Assembly: GCF_030378205.1 (NCBI RefSeq)
Contig: NZ_CP127385.1
Coordinates: 3,388,001-3,452,000 of the forward strand
DNA length: 64,000 nt
Direction of reading: 5' to 3'
Source: Bradyrhizobium sp. NP1
GTDB lineage: Bacteria; Pseudomonadota; Alphaproteobacteria; Rhizobiales; Xanthobacteraceae
A model generated the notes under the pieces. That model saw nothing but the letters and a program-made list of their open reading frames with translations. It made no database searches and was not told the DNA's origin. Position numbers and translations under genes: made by a program. Below, in pieces: positions 47,441 through 54,563 of the stretch; positions within the stretch are counted from its first letter, which is position 1; every line of letters starts with the position of its first letter.

Positions 47441-48228
47441 GCTGTGGCCGAACCCGCGTTGGTCGCCAGTTCGAAGCTGCAAAACCGGCCGGCGGCAAGA
47501 TGCTCCGCCAGCGCGCGAGCATGATCGAAGCGCGGCCCGTCTTGCGGATCGCCAAGCGCCGCCGCCAGCGGCTCCCCGGCACAGAGGCGCCGGAGGAACT
47601 GCCATGCCGGGCCGTCCAGCCGCTCGACCGCGACGCCGTCTGGACGACGCTCCACCACGAGGTGAACCGGACCGGTGTCCACGTCGATCTTTCCCAAGGT
47701 CTCATCGTCTTCGGTCAGAACTGCGCGCCAGATCCTGTCGGCGGGGTACGCCAGGCGGAGCAACGCAAGCGACGGCTCCGCGATCAGGCGGATGCGGCCC
47801 TGATCGTCGGGCGCGACATCGGCGAGTGCCGCGGGATCGAGGGCCCCGGCCTCCGCCGCGTGCAAGGCCGAATGCACGGCCCACTCCAGCTTCGCCACGT
47901 CATGCAAATAGGGGACGGTTGTCGCTGGCCCAAACGTGCGCAGAAATTCGGGAAACGTGTCGCCATACTGATCCAGCCACGCCGCGCAGGGCGGATGCCG
48001 CGCGATGAAGACCTGCGCGGCACCTTCGAAGAAGGCCTCGCCAACCAGTTTCGCCACGGCCGGGAAACACAGCCGAAGCGCTTTCGTCAATGAAACGAGA
48101 AATGTGTTGCGATAAATATCGAGCCGTTCCGGCGGCACATGTCGCGCAAGCGCAGCCGAGACGGCGGCCGATTCGCGGCGGACCAGGCTCTGTCGCATCG
48201 CGGACTGCAATTCATGCAGCGTCGGCAT
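47425..48228 (-). CDS. bufC: HvfC/BufC protein (DUF2063), bufferin maturation partner
   Basis: 267 residues. The DUF2063 N-terminal domain is seen as LHELQSAMRQSLVRR, LDIYRNTFLVSLTKALRLCFPAVAKLVGEAFF, FEGAAQVFIARHPP, LDQYGDTFPEFL, PYLHDVAKLEWAVHSALHA. In the family it guides the precursor to the MNIO enzyme BufB. The gene overlaps bufB by 17 bases, so the four genes form one transcript. A C-terminal domain (about 180-267) resembles a small beta fold. Confidence 0.9.
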   Translation of the reverse strand: MPTLHELQSAMRQSLVRRESAAVSAALARHVPPERLDIYRNTFLVSLTKALRLCFPAVAKLVGEAFFEGAAQVFIARHPPCAAWLDQYGDTFPEFLRTFGPATTVPYLHDVAKLEWAVHSALHAAEAGALDPAALADVAPDDQGRIRLIAEPSLALLRLAYPADRIWRAVLTEDDETLGKIDVDTGPVHLVVERRPDGVAVERLDGPAWQFLRRLCAGEPLAAALGDPQDGPRFDHARALAEHLAAGRFCSFELATNAGSATAWVIS

Positions 48229-49093
48229 GAGGGGCCTCGTTCTTCAATGCCGTGATGAACGCTTGCGCACGTCCGGCTTCCTCCAGCAGAACGTCCAGTG
48301 CCGGCACATCATTGTCCCACTCGATCAGGGTCGGAACCGCGCCGAAGCGCGCGATGGCTTGCCGATAGAGCGCCCACACCTCTTCGCTGACGCGCGAGGC
48401 GTGATCGTCGATCCGCAGCATGCTGCCGTCGGCGAAGGTACGCAGGCTGTGGCCTGCAAGGTGGATTTCGCCGATCGCGTCACGCGGCAAGGACGCCAGA
48501 TAGAGCGACGCATCCCAGCCATGGTTGTGGGCGCTGACGCAGATATTGTTGACGTCGCAAAGGACGCCGCAGCCGGTGCGCGTGGCGACCGCCGCCATGA
48601 ACTCCCATTCGGGAATGATGGAATCGGCGAATACAACATAGGTCGACGGGTTCTCGACAAGAATGCGCCGCTTCAGACAGGTCTGGGTCTGGTCGACATG
48701 ACGGCAAACGACGTCCAGCGCCTCCTCCGTCATGGGCAGGGGAAGCAGATCGGCGAGGTAGGTTCCGTCGACCATGTTCCAGGCGATGTGCTCCGACATC
48801 AGGCCCGGCTCGATGCGCTCGGCCACCTTGCGAATGCGTTCGAGATGCGCGGGATCGAGACCTTCGGCGCTTCCGAGCGACAGGCCGACCCCGTGCAGCG
48901 AGATCGGCGTATCGTGCCGGATCGCCTCCAGGTCGCGGACCGGCGTGCCGCCCCCCATGTAGTTTTCGGTGTGCACTTCCATCCACGACACATCGGGCCG
49001 CGTGTCGAGCACGGCCTGATGATGCTGGAAGCGCAGCCCGATCCCGGCCTGGGCCGGAATGGGGCTGGCTCGACTGACCGCTGCGGCGCGCAT
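48212..49093 (-). CDS. bufB: MNIO-family bufferin maturase (DUF692)
   Basis: 293 residues, a TIM-barrel multinuclear non-heme iron oxidase that modifies cysteines of the precursor peptide (thiooxazoles in the described bufferins). The metal-ligand motifs are in order: SLHGVGLSLGS (H67), MSEHIAWN (E101/H102), VENPSTYV (E147/N148), LCDVNNICVSAHNHG (D180, H189, H191), IGEIHLAGHS (E209, H211), IDDHAS and EWDND (D260). The ATG at 49093 starts at the homologous N-terminus, 14 bp after bufA. Confidence 0.93.
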   Translation of the reverse strand: MRAAAVSRASPIPAQAGIGLRFQHHQAVLDTRPDVSWMEVHTENYMGGGTPVRDLEAIRHDTPISLHGVGLSLGSAEGLDPAHLERIRKVAERIEPGLMSEHIAWNMVDGTYLADLLPLPMTEEALDVVCRHVDQTQTCLKRRILVENPSTYVVFADSIIPEWEFMAAVATRTGCGVLCDVNNICVSAHNHGWDASLYLASLPRDAIGEIHLAGHSLRTFADGSMLRIDDHASRVSEEVWALYRQAIARFGAVPTLIEWDNDVPALDVLLEEAGRAQAFITALKNEAPHADAA

Positions 49094-49107
49094 CGGCGTG
49101 CCGTCGG

Positions 49108-49419
49108 TCAGGTTGCGGTGGTCTTGCCGCCTTGAATCTTGCCGCAGTCGCCGGCGGGAAGCAGCACGAAGGATTTTGGATCGCGCGCCTGCGTCGACTG
49201 GCCGGCACAGGAGTGGGCGCCCTCGGCGCAATCGTTCTTGGCCGCAGCGTTGATGCCGTAGCACTTCTCCAGCTTGTCCTTGGCCATCCGGGCCATGTTG
49301 TCCTTCACGGCCTGTGGCGGCTCTTTCATGCCTTGCGCCTGAACGGTTGGCGCCTGCATAGCGAGCGCGAGCCCCACGGCGGTCGTCAGGGTGGATGCGA
49401 TGAGCACACGGCGATTCAT
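49108..49419 (-). CDS. bufA: BufA1-type bufferin precursor (DUF2282 metallophore peptide)
   Basis: 103 residues. A signal peptide (MNRRVLIASTLTTAVGLALA up to about 28) exports the product, here probably modified before or after export. The mature part holds four cysteines at 53, 64, 71 and 92 in KCYGINAAAKNDC, GAHSCAGQ and AGDCGK, the DUF2282/BufA1 pattern. Family members bind copper after BufBC modification. Ribosome site AGGAGAGG lies before the ATG at 49419. First gene of the operon. Confidence 0.92.
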   Translation of the reverse strand: MNRRVLIASTLTTAVGLALAMQAPTVQAQGMKEPPQAVKDNMARMAKDKLEKCYGINAAAKNDCAEGAHSCAGQSTQARDPKSFVLLPAGDCGKIQGGKTTAT

Positions 49420-49467
49420 GATGTTATCCTCTCCTATCTGGCCCCTGCGGGGCTCCCATGGGAGAGG

Positions 49468-49493
49468 TTCGACGGGGTTTCCAAAAAGGTTAC
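49468..49493 (-). promoter_or_regulatory. ECF-type promoter (GTAACC-N16-CGAA) upstream of bufA
   Basis: Read on the minus strand, GTAACC (49493-49488) is followed after 16 bases by CGAA (49471-49468), 49 bp before the bufA start. This agrees with the consensus I recall for SigF-dependent promoters of Caulobacter (GTAACC/CGAA). A weak hairpin GCCCC-TGC-GGGGC lies in the leader. The sigma factor gene is divergent at 49604. Confidence 0.65.
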
Positions 49494-49603
49494 CGCGTCG
49501 GAAGAAAATAATTGGCTACCTGTCCCCGGGAACCGGGTGTACTCAATGAACTCTCGAAGGCGCCGCTCTGCGGCCGCCGGAGCAGTGGAAACAGGCCCCT
49601 TCG

Positions 49604-50218
49604 ATGCCGGAAGGTAACCCGCCATCTGCGCCGCATCTCTTCGTGATCAGGCCGAACCAGCCCGCTCGGCAGGGCACGGCGTCCGACTGGTCGGGAAGAA
49701 TGGCGCTCGCCCAAGCCGGCAATCGTCAAGAATATCGCGCGCTGTTGCTGGAAATCGAGCCCTATATCCGTTCGATCGCCAGACGGTGCTTCAAACATGA
49801 AGCGGACGTGGAAGACGCAGTTCAGGACGTCTTGCTGACCATTCATGCGATACGGCACACCTATGATCCGGGACGTCCCTTCGCGCCGTGGCTCACCGCC
49901 ATCGCAAATCGGCGCCTGATCGACCGGCTGCGCCGCCAGACCCGCAAGGCCGCGCGCGAAATCGAGCTTACGGCCGAACATGAAACCTTTTCGCAAGCTC
50001 CAGCGAACCGTGATGAGATGGCCGAGCGGGCCTTGCTTGATGCCATCGAGCGGCTTCCGCCAGATCAGCGCGACGCCGTGCGGATGTTGAAATTGAACGA
50101 GATGTCGTTGAAGGATGCTTCAAAAAGCAGTGGCCGGTCGGTGTCCGCCTTAAAGGTCGCCACACACCGCGCCGTTGCAAATCTGCGTCGATTGCTCAAG
50201 GGCGGGCACGTGCCATGA
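49604..50218 (+). CDS. sigF: ECF sigma factor, SigF-like
   Basis: 204 residues. Sigma-2 region: MALAQAGNRQEYRALLLEIEPYIRSIARRCFKHEADVEDAVQDVLLTIHAIRHTYDP; sigma-4: LDAIERLPPDQRDAVRMLKLNEMSLKDASKSSGRSVSALKVATHRAVANLRRLL. The first about 30 residues are unconserved, so the start could be the ATG at 49700. Divergent from the buf operon with ATGA overlap to the anti-sigma gene, the arrangement known for SigF-NrsF. It probably drives the buf promoter. Confidence 0.88.
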   Translation: MPEGNPPSAPHLFVIRPNQPARQGTASDWSGRMALAQAGNRQEYRALLLEIEPYIRSIARRCFKHEADVEDAVQDVLLTIHAIRHTYDPGRPFAPWLTAIANRRLIDRLRRQTRKAAREIELTAEHETFSQAPANRDEMAERALLDAIERLPPDQRDAVRMLKLNEMSLKDASKSSGRSVSALKVATHRAVANLRRLLKGGHVP

Positions 50219-50898
50219 AGACGTCCGAGCTGATCGACAGGCTGGCCGATACCGCTGCTCCCGTGCGCCCGTTGCGACCACCGCTTGTGCGCGCGGCGCT
50301 GTGGCTGTCGGTCGCGGCGGCCGTGCTCGCGCTGCTCGCTGTCGGCCACGGCGTCAGGCCGGACTTGCCGGCGCGGCTTCACCAGGGCGTTTTTGTGGTG
50401 AGCCTGGGCGCGGCACTGGTCACGGGTATTCTCGCCGCGATCGCAGCGTTCAATCTCGGCCAGCCCGAGAGCTCGCGGTGGTGGTGCCTGCTGCCGGTCC
50501 CCGCTTTAGCGGCGTGGGTCTCGACGATCGGCTATGGCTGCCTGACCGATTGGGTGGATATCGGCCCGGATGGCGTCCGCATGGGCGAGGCGGTCCGCTG
50601 CTTTTCGACGCTGTTGCTCACGAGCCTTCCGCTGTCGGTCGCGATGCTCGTCATGCTTCGCCACGTCGCCGTGCTGCGCCCCACGATCGTCAGCATGACG
50701 GGCGGGCTCGCCATTGCCGCGATGACGGCCTTTGCGCTGTCACTGATTCATGACCTTGATGCCACGATCATGATCATCGTCTGGCAGCTCGGAACGGCGG
50801 TCGCGATCGCGGGGCTCGCCGGCATCCTGGGCCGTTCGAGCTTCGCATGGGCTGCAACCCGCATTTCTCCAGGCGTTCCCGCTTCGCTGACGCAATAA
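50215..50898 (+). CDS. nrsF: NrsF-type anti-sigma factor (DUF1109)
   Basis: 227 residues starting MKTSELIDRLADTAAPVRPLRPPLVRAALWL, the conserved DUF1109/NrsF start, then six membrane helices (for example VLALLAVGHGV, GVFVVSLGAALVTGILAAIAAF, LLLTSLPLSVAMLVM, ALSLIHDLDATIMIIVWQLG). NrsF holds SigF at the membrane and releases it on metal or oxidative stress. Overlaps sigF by four bases (ATGA). Conserved cysteine CCLLP-like and FSTLL context is seen. Confidence 0.92.
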   Translation: MKTSELIDRLADTAAPVRPLRPPLVRAALWLSVAAAVLALLAVGHGVRPDLPARLHQGVFVVSLGAALVTGILAAIAAFNLGQPESSRWWCLLPVPALAAWVSTIGYGCLTDWVDIGPDGVRMGEAVRCFSTLLLTSLPLSVAMLVMLRHVAVLRPTIVSMTGGLAIAAMTAFALSLIHDLDATIMIIVWQLGTAVAIAGLAGILGRSSFAWAATRISPGVPASLTQ

Positions 50899-50979
50899 TA
50901 GTGCTTCGGGCATCTGCGGGATGCGGCCGACCTGGCCGTCAGGGGAGGCTTCACCGTCATTCGCGGATCGACAATCCAC

Positions 50980-51177
50980 GAACTTGACGCCAGCGTCGGG
51001 GCGTCAGGACCACACGACTTCTTCGTCCGCATCATTGTCGTTCGTCTTTCGACGTCGACGCGGCCATCGCGTCCCGCCCCCAACACTCGTGACGATCGCG
51101 AAGCACCCCTCTTGGCAGGCGCGATGCGCGGATTGAAGCCCCCGACGCATCAAGCGCAATATTTTTGCGCGAGGACC
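50980..51177 (+). repeat. Interspersed repeat R2
   Basis: About 198 bp matching R1 from GACGCCAGCGTCGGGGCGTC through GACGCATCAAGCGCAATATT, ending at GAGGAC. A short internal inverted repeat, GCGCAA-TATTT-TTGCGC, is present as in R1 and R3. It lies in a gene-poor gap (50899-51587) right of nrsF; a LysR 3'-end remnant and a hairpin follow. Confidence 0.82.
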
Positions 51178-51323
51178 AGCCTGTTCGTTGAGTGTCTTGC
51201 TCGCTACAAGCGAACGTCCGCTATAGGTCCGACTTGGACATCTGGCGATGTTCGTCTCCGCGCCGTTGTTGAGGGCATAACGGACATCAAACGCCTGATC
51301 CTCGCTTCTTATGAGTACACGCC

Positions 51324-51377
51324 CTAGGAGTGGGCAGCCGCAGCGAACTTGCCGACGCTGGATAGAAGCAGCCTCAG
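51324..51377 (-). pseudogene. Remnant: 3' end of a LysR gene
   Basis: 54 bases match 54564-54617, the last codons and stop of the LysR gene, at 48 of 54 positions with no gap. Translated in that frame it reads LRLLLSSVGKFAAAA-HS then stop, versus LKLLLSSVGKLAAAAPS. No further LysR sequence precedes it. The copy lies 147 bp past R2 as the intact gene lies 58 bp past R3. Confidence 0.75.
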
Positions 51378-51470
51378 GCTTTGGGGGGCTACGCTGAAAT
51401 TTTCTGCTCATCAGAGCATTGCCGGTTTTGACCCTTAACGGTCATGGTCCGCGGCGGGCGGCCCACACAG

Positions 51471-51499
51471 GAGGCCGCCCGGTCGGCGGCCTCTTTCAT
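51471..51499 (+). terminator. Terminator-like hairpin
   Basis: GAGGCCGCC (51471-51479) pairs with GGCGGCCTC (51485-51493), followed by TTTCATTTT. It repeats the sequence seen after the araC-like gene (54279-54310). No gene on the plus strand ends just upstream, so it may be a displaced copy. Confidence 0.6.
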
Positions 51500-51587
51500 T
51501 TTCAAGCAGACGGACCACGTCGGCTATTGGCAGATACTGTTCCAGACTGTTTCCGATGCTGCGGGTTCCGGTGGCAACCGGCTGCGC

Positions 51588-52214
51588 TCACTCGGCCGGG
51601 GCAATGGAGGTCTTGCTGGCCGTCATCGTCCGAAGTTTGGCGTAAGGGCGGGCCTCAAGGAAGGCGCGGGCGCTATCAGCCATGATCAGCAGGCCGCCGG
51701 CCAGCAGCATGACATCCTTCAGCACGAGCCGCCCGCCGCCTGACAGATAAGGGAAGCCGTGCTGCGCATCGCCAAGCGCAGAGACCCACGCGTCCGGCGT
51801 CGTGATCAGGAAAGACAACGTCACGAACGGCGTCAGGAACGAGAGCGTCGCGCCCACGATGCCCCATCGGCGCGAGAACACGCCCAGTAGCGTCAGCAGG
51901 CCGATCATTATCTCTAAAGTTCCGAGCCCGTCGGAAAAGCCATAGGTATTATTCGCGGTCTGCCAGGCCCGCTCGGCCGGCTTCAACTCACCCTCGTGCG
52001 TGAGGTGCGCCTTGTACTCGGCCGGATGCTCGTAGAAGAACGACATGAACGGGCTGTTGGCGACGAAGGGCGTGATGCTGTCGGCTTCATAAGGCGCGAA
52101 TTTGAGCGCGCCGATCCACAGAAAGACGATCGCGATGGCGACGCGCATCAGCGGGATGCCGACCCGATCGGAATGAGCGATCCAGGAAAGCGGCAGACGA
52201 AGATAGCTGATCAT
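51588..52214 (-). CDS. DUF417/YkgB-type membrane protein (RclC-like)
   Basis: 208 residues, four hydrophobic segments: LMRVAIAIVFLWIGALKFAPYEADSI, GLGTLEIMIGLLTLLGVFS, GIVGATLSFLTPFVTLSFLITTPD, DVMLLAGGLLIMADSARA. RclC of E. coli (reactive chlorine resistance) is the best-known relative. A GAGGAGA ribosome site precedes the ATG at 52214. Nine bases after the AhpD-like gene, so one operon. Confidence 0.85.
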   Translation of the reverse strand: MISYLRLPLSWIAHSDRVGIPLMRVAIAIVFLWIGALKFAPYEADSITPFVANSPFMSFFYEHPAEYKAHLTHEGELKPAERAWQTANNTYGFSDGLGTLEIMIGLLTLLGVFSRRWGIVGATLSFLTPFVTLSFLITTPDAWVSALGDAQHGFPYLSGGGRLVLKDVMLLAGGLLIMADSARAFLEARPYAKLRTMTASKTSIAPAE

Positions 52215-52223
52215 GAGTTCTCC

Positions 52224-52583
52224 TCAGGCGTTGGGATTGATTTCGGCGGCGGCGTCGAATGCGTCGAGCGCGCGGGCGGAATAGACGACGGCCGCGCCGG
52301 CATTGACGGAGACCGCAACACCCAGCACTTCGGCTATCTCTTCCCTGGTCGCACCCCGTCCCCGGGCCTCCGCGGTATGTACCGTGATGCAACCGTCGCA
52401 GCGCAGGGTGATGGCGACCGCAAGCGCGACGAGTTCGCGGGTCTTTTCGTCGAGGTGACCGGCCTTCTGGCCGGCCCGGCTGAGGGTGGTGTAGCCCTTG
52501 ATGATATCGGGGTTGAGCTTGCCGAACCCGCCGACCCCGGCGAGAAGCTGCTGCCGATATGTATTCCAATCCAGCATGTGCAT
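52224..52583 (-). CDS. Carboxymuconolactone decarboxylase/AhpD-like protein
   Basis: 119 residues with GFGKLNPDIIKGYTTLSRAGQK and the AhpD-type motif RCDGCITVHTAEA (C-x-x-C-x-x-x-H), plus ELVALAVAITL. Such proteins reduce peroxides or lipoyl-linked thiols. The ATG at 52583 has an AAGGAG ribosome site. Its position between DUF305 and DUF417 suggests an oxidative-stress unit. Confidence 0.9.
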   Translation of the reverse strand: MHMLDWNTYRQQLLAGVGGFGKLNPDIIKGYTTLSRAGQKAGHLDEKTRELVALAVAITLRCDGCITVHTAEARGRGATREEIAEVLGVAVSVNAGAAVVYSARALDAFDAAAEINPNA

Positions 52584-52641
52584 GACGCTCTCCTTTTCGA
52601 TGCGATGTGAAACGCGGAATGAATGGTAGGATTGACTGTAT

Positions 52642-53151
52642 TCAACGCGCCGCGTTGCGCGCGGGCCGGGCGCCGTCTTGAGAAGCGTGACCGGACTGCG
52701 TTGCCGATGACGTCCCCTCGGACAGCGGCCGGCCCAGCGCCGCCTTCATCGCGCCGATCTGCCGCCGCTGCCCGGCAATGATGTTCCTCGCGATCCGGCG
52801 CAATTTTTCGTTGTGGCCGTAGTGCAGTTCGGCCTCCGCCATATCGATTGCGCCCTGATGGTGGGGGATCATCATGGCCGTGAAGTCTGCATCGACATTG
52901 CCGGACGGCTTCACCGTCATGTCCTTCATCATCTTGCTCATGGCGGCCTGGTTCTCGGCCATGAAGGACGCTTCCGCGATTTGCTTAAGGGACCGTTCGG
53001 CTTTGTCGGCCGAGGCCGCCTGTTGCGCCGAGGCGTGAGCGGGATAAGCCAGGACCATCAACGCAAGGGCACCGCTGATGAATGTTTTGTTCATCGCGTA
53101 TTCGTGATCGTTGCGCGTCGGAACCGCGCGCTTGGGTTGGTGCATCCGCAT
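52642..53151 (-). CDS. DUF305 family secreted protein
   Basis: 169 residues if the ATG at 53151 is used; it has a GAGGAG ribosome site six bases away. The alternative ATG at 53094 (MNKTFISGALALMVLAYPAHASA, signal peptide) has none. The mature part has the DUF305 motif MMIPHHQGAIDMAEAELHYG and IARNIIAGQRRQI. Family members often bind or accompany copper. Divergent from the araC-like gene with 57 bp between. Confidence 0.88.
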   Translation of the reverse strand: MRMHQPKRAVPTRNDHEYAMNKTFISGALALMVLAYPAHASAQQAASADKAERSLKQIAEASFMAENQAAMSKMMKDMTVKPSGNVDADFTAMMIPHHQGAIDMAEAELHYGHNEKLRRIARNIIAGQRRQIGAMKAALGRPLSEGTSSATQSGHASQDGARPARNAAR

Positions 53152-53208
53152 TACATTCTCCTCATTCATTCGATGCTTTGAGAAATCGGGGCGAACGAGG
53201 AATTGGCG

Positions 53209-54228
53209 ATGCTCTCGCGGCGCAAAATCTATGCCGGCAGGATCAAACATCCAGACGACGCGACAGAGCCGGCTACTCTCGACCCGTTCAGTTCGATTGC
53301 TCCCCTGTTCCGGGTGCGCCCGGAAATTCAGGACGTGTGCCGATTTGGCTTGCAATGGGAGGTCGTGCACGAAGCGGAGCCGGCGGGTTTTGCTCAATTT
53401 CACATCGTGACCAATGGAAATTGCGTGCTGGAGCGGTATTCCGGGGAAACGTTCAAACTGGAAGCCGGCAGCATTCTCCTGCTCCCGCAGGGCGACTCCC
53501 ACGTCGTGCGATCGGCGAGCCGTGGCGGAAGCTCCGCAGCGCCGATCAGAACCGAATACAACAACGCGATCAGGATTAAGACCAACACCCGCGGCGCGAC
53601 CGAGACCGAGATGATCTGCGGCCGGCTGCGGTTGGACGGGGCCATGTACAGCCTCGTCACTGCCGCATTGCCAAAGGCGATCGTGCTCAGCATCGGCAGA
53701 GGGGATCTGTCCGACCGGATGCGGATGCTGGTGCGGGCGATCGATGAGGAGCTGCAGGCCGCGCGTCCGGGCGCAGCGACGATTGCCACCGAGCTTGCCA
53801 CCGCTCTCTTCGTGATGATGCTTCGGCTGCATTTCGAACAGTCCGCGGCAGCGAGCGGCATATTACGGCTGCTCGCATCGTCGTCCTCGGCCAGAGCCGT
53901 CGCCGCCATGTTGAGAGCTCCCGCGCATCCATGGACGCTGGACGAGCTTGCGGCGGAAGCGCATGTTTCGCGCGCGACTCTGGTTCGGATCTTCCGCAGG
54001 GAGGGGGATATTGCGCCGCTTGGCTTCCTGAGCGAGTTGCGACTTGGTCTGGCACGCCATCGCCTCGGCTCGACAACTGGAACCCTGGCGCAGGTGGCGG
54101 CGGCGGTCGGCTACGATTCCGAGAGCGCATTCGTGCGCGCGTTTCGGAAACGTTACGGGATTTCGCCCGGTCGACTCCGCTCCGTCATAACGGGCGATCT
54201 CGCGGAGAAAGCTCACCCGATTCCATGA
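53209..54228 (+). CDS. AraC-family transcriptional regulator (cupin plus HTH)
   Basis: 339 residues from the ATG at 53209 (CGAGGA ribosome site). N-terminal cupin_6-like domain (about 20-190, LFRVRPEIQDVCRFGLQWEVVHEAEPAGFAQFHIVT, LEAGSILLLPQGDSHVV) and C-terminal double HTH (about 240-335, TLDELAAEAHVSRATLVRIFRREGDIAPLGFLSELRLGLARHRL, VAAAVGYDSESAFVRAFRKRYGISPGRLR). Probably controls the divergent DUF305-AhpD-DUF417 operon. Terminated at 54279. Confidence 0.9.
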   Translation: MLSRRKIYAGRIKHPDDATEPATLDPFSSIAPLFRVRPEIQDVCRFGLQWEVVHEAEPAGFAQFHIVTNGNCVLERYSGETFKLEAGSILLLPQGDSHVVRSASRGGSSAAPIRTEYNNAIRIKTNTRGATETEMICGRLRLDGAMYSLVTAALPKAIVLSIGRGDLSDRMRMLVRAIDEELQAARPGAATIATELATALFVMMLRLHFEQSAAASGILRLLASSSSARAVAAMLRAPAHPWTLDELAAEAHVSRATLVRIFRREGDIAPLGFLSELRLGLARHRLGSTTGTLAQVAAAVGYDSESAFVRAFRKRYGISPGRLRSVITGDLAEKAHPIP

Positions 54229-54278
54229 TAGCCGAACGCAGCGTGAGGCTGACAGCACGGCCGTAATAAAAGCAGGAA

Positions 54279-54310
54279 AGGCCGCTCCGGTTGGCGGCCT
54301 CTCTTTCATT
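54279..54310 (+). terminator. Terminator after the araC-like gene
   Basis: AGGCCGC (54279-54285) pairs with GCGGCCT (54294-54300) over a short loop, followed by CTCTTTCATTTTC. It abuts repeat R3 and shares the segment GGCGGCCTCTTTCATTTTCA-type sequence with 51485-51505. Confidence 0.65.
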
Positions 54311-54328
54311 TTCAAGCAGGCGGAGCGG

Positions 54329-54506
54329 CCATCGCATCCCGCGCCCAACACTCGTGACGATCGCAAAGCGCCCCTCTTGGCAGGCGCGGGATGTGCCGAG
54401 GAAAGCCATTGATTTGCCCGACGCATCAAGCGCAATATTTTTTGCGCGAGGACTGGACGACCCAAATCAGCTCGAGATCGCTGGACAATTTCGATTTTGC
54501 GCGCAG
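54329..54506 (+). repeat. Interspersed repeat R3
   Basis: 178 bp matching the right part of R1 (46731-46908) nearly throughout: CATCGCATCCC, CAACACTCGTGACGATCGC, CCCCTCTTGGCAGGCGCGGG, GCGCAATATTTTTTGCGCG, GACTGGACGACCCAAATCAG. It fills the 336-bp gap between the araC-like and LysR genes. Confidence 0.85.
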
Positions 54507-54563
54507 GCGTTTGCGCCGAAATCGTCGTACGATTGCGAAGAACAGTTCCCGACGCGAGGGTCG

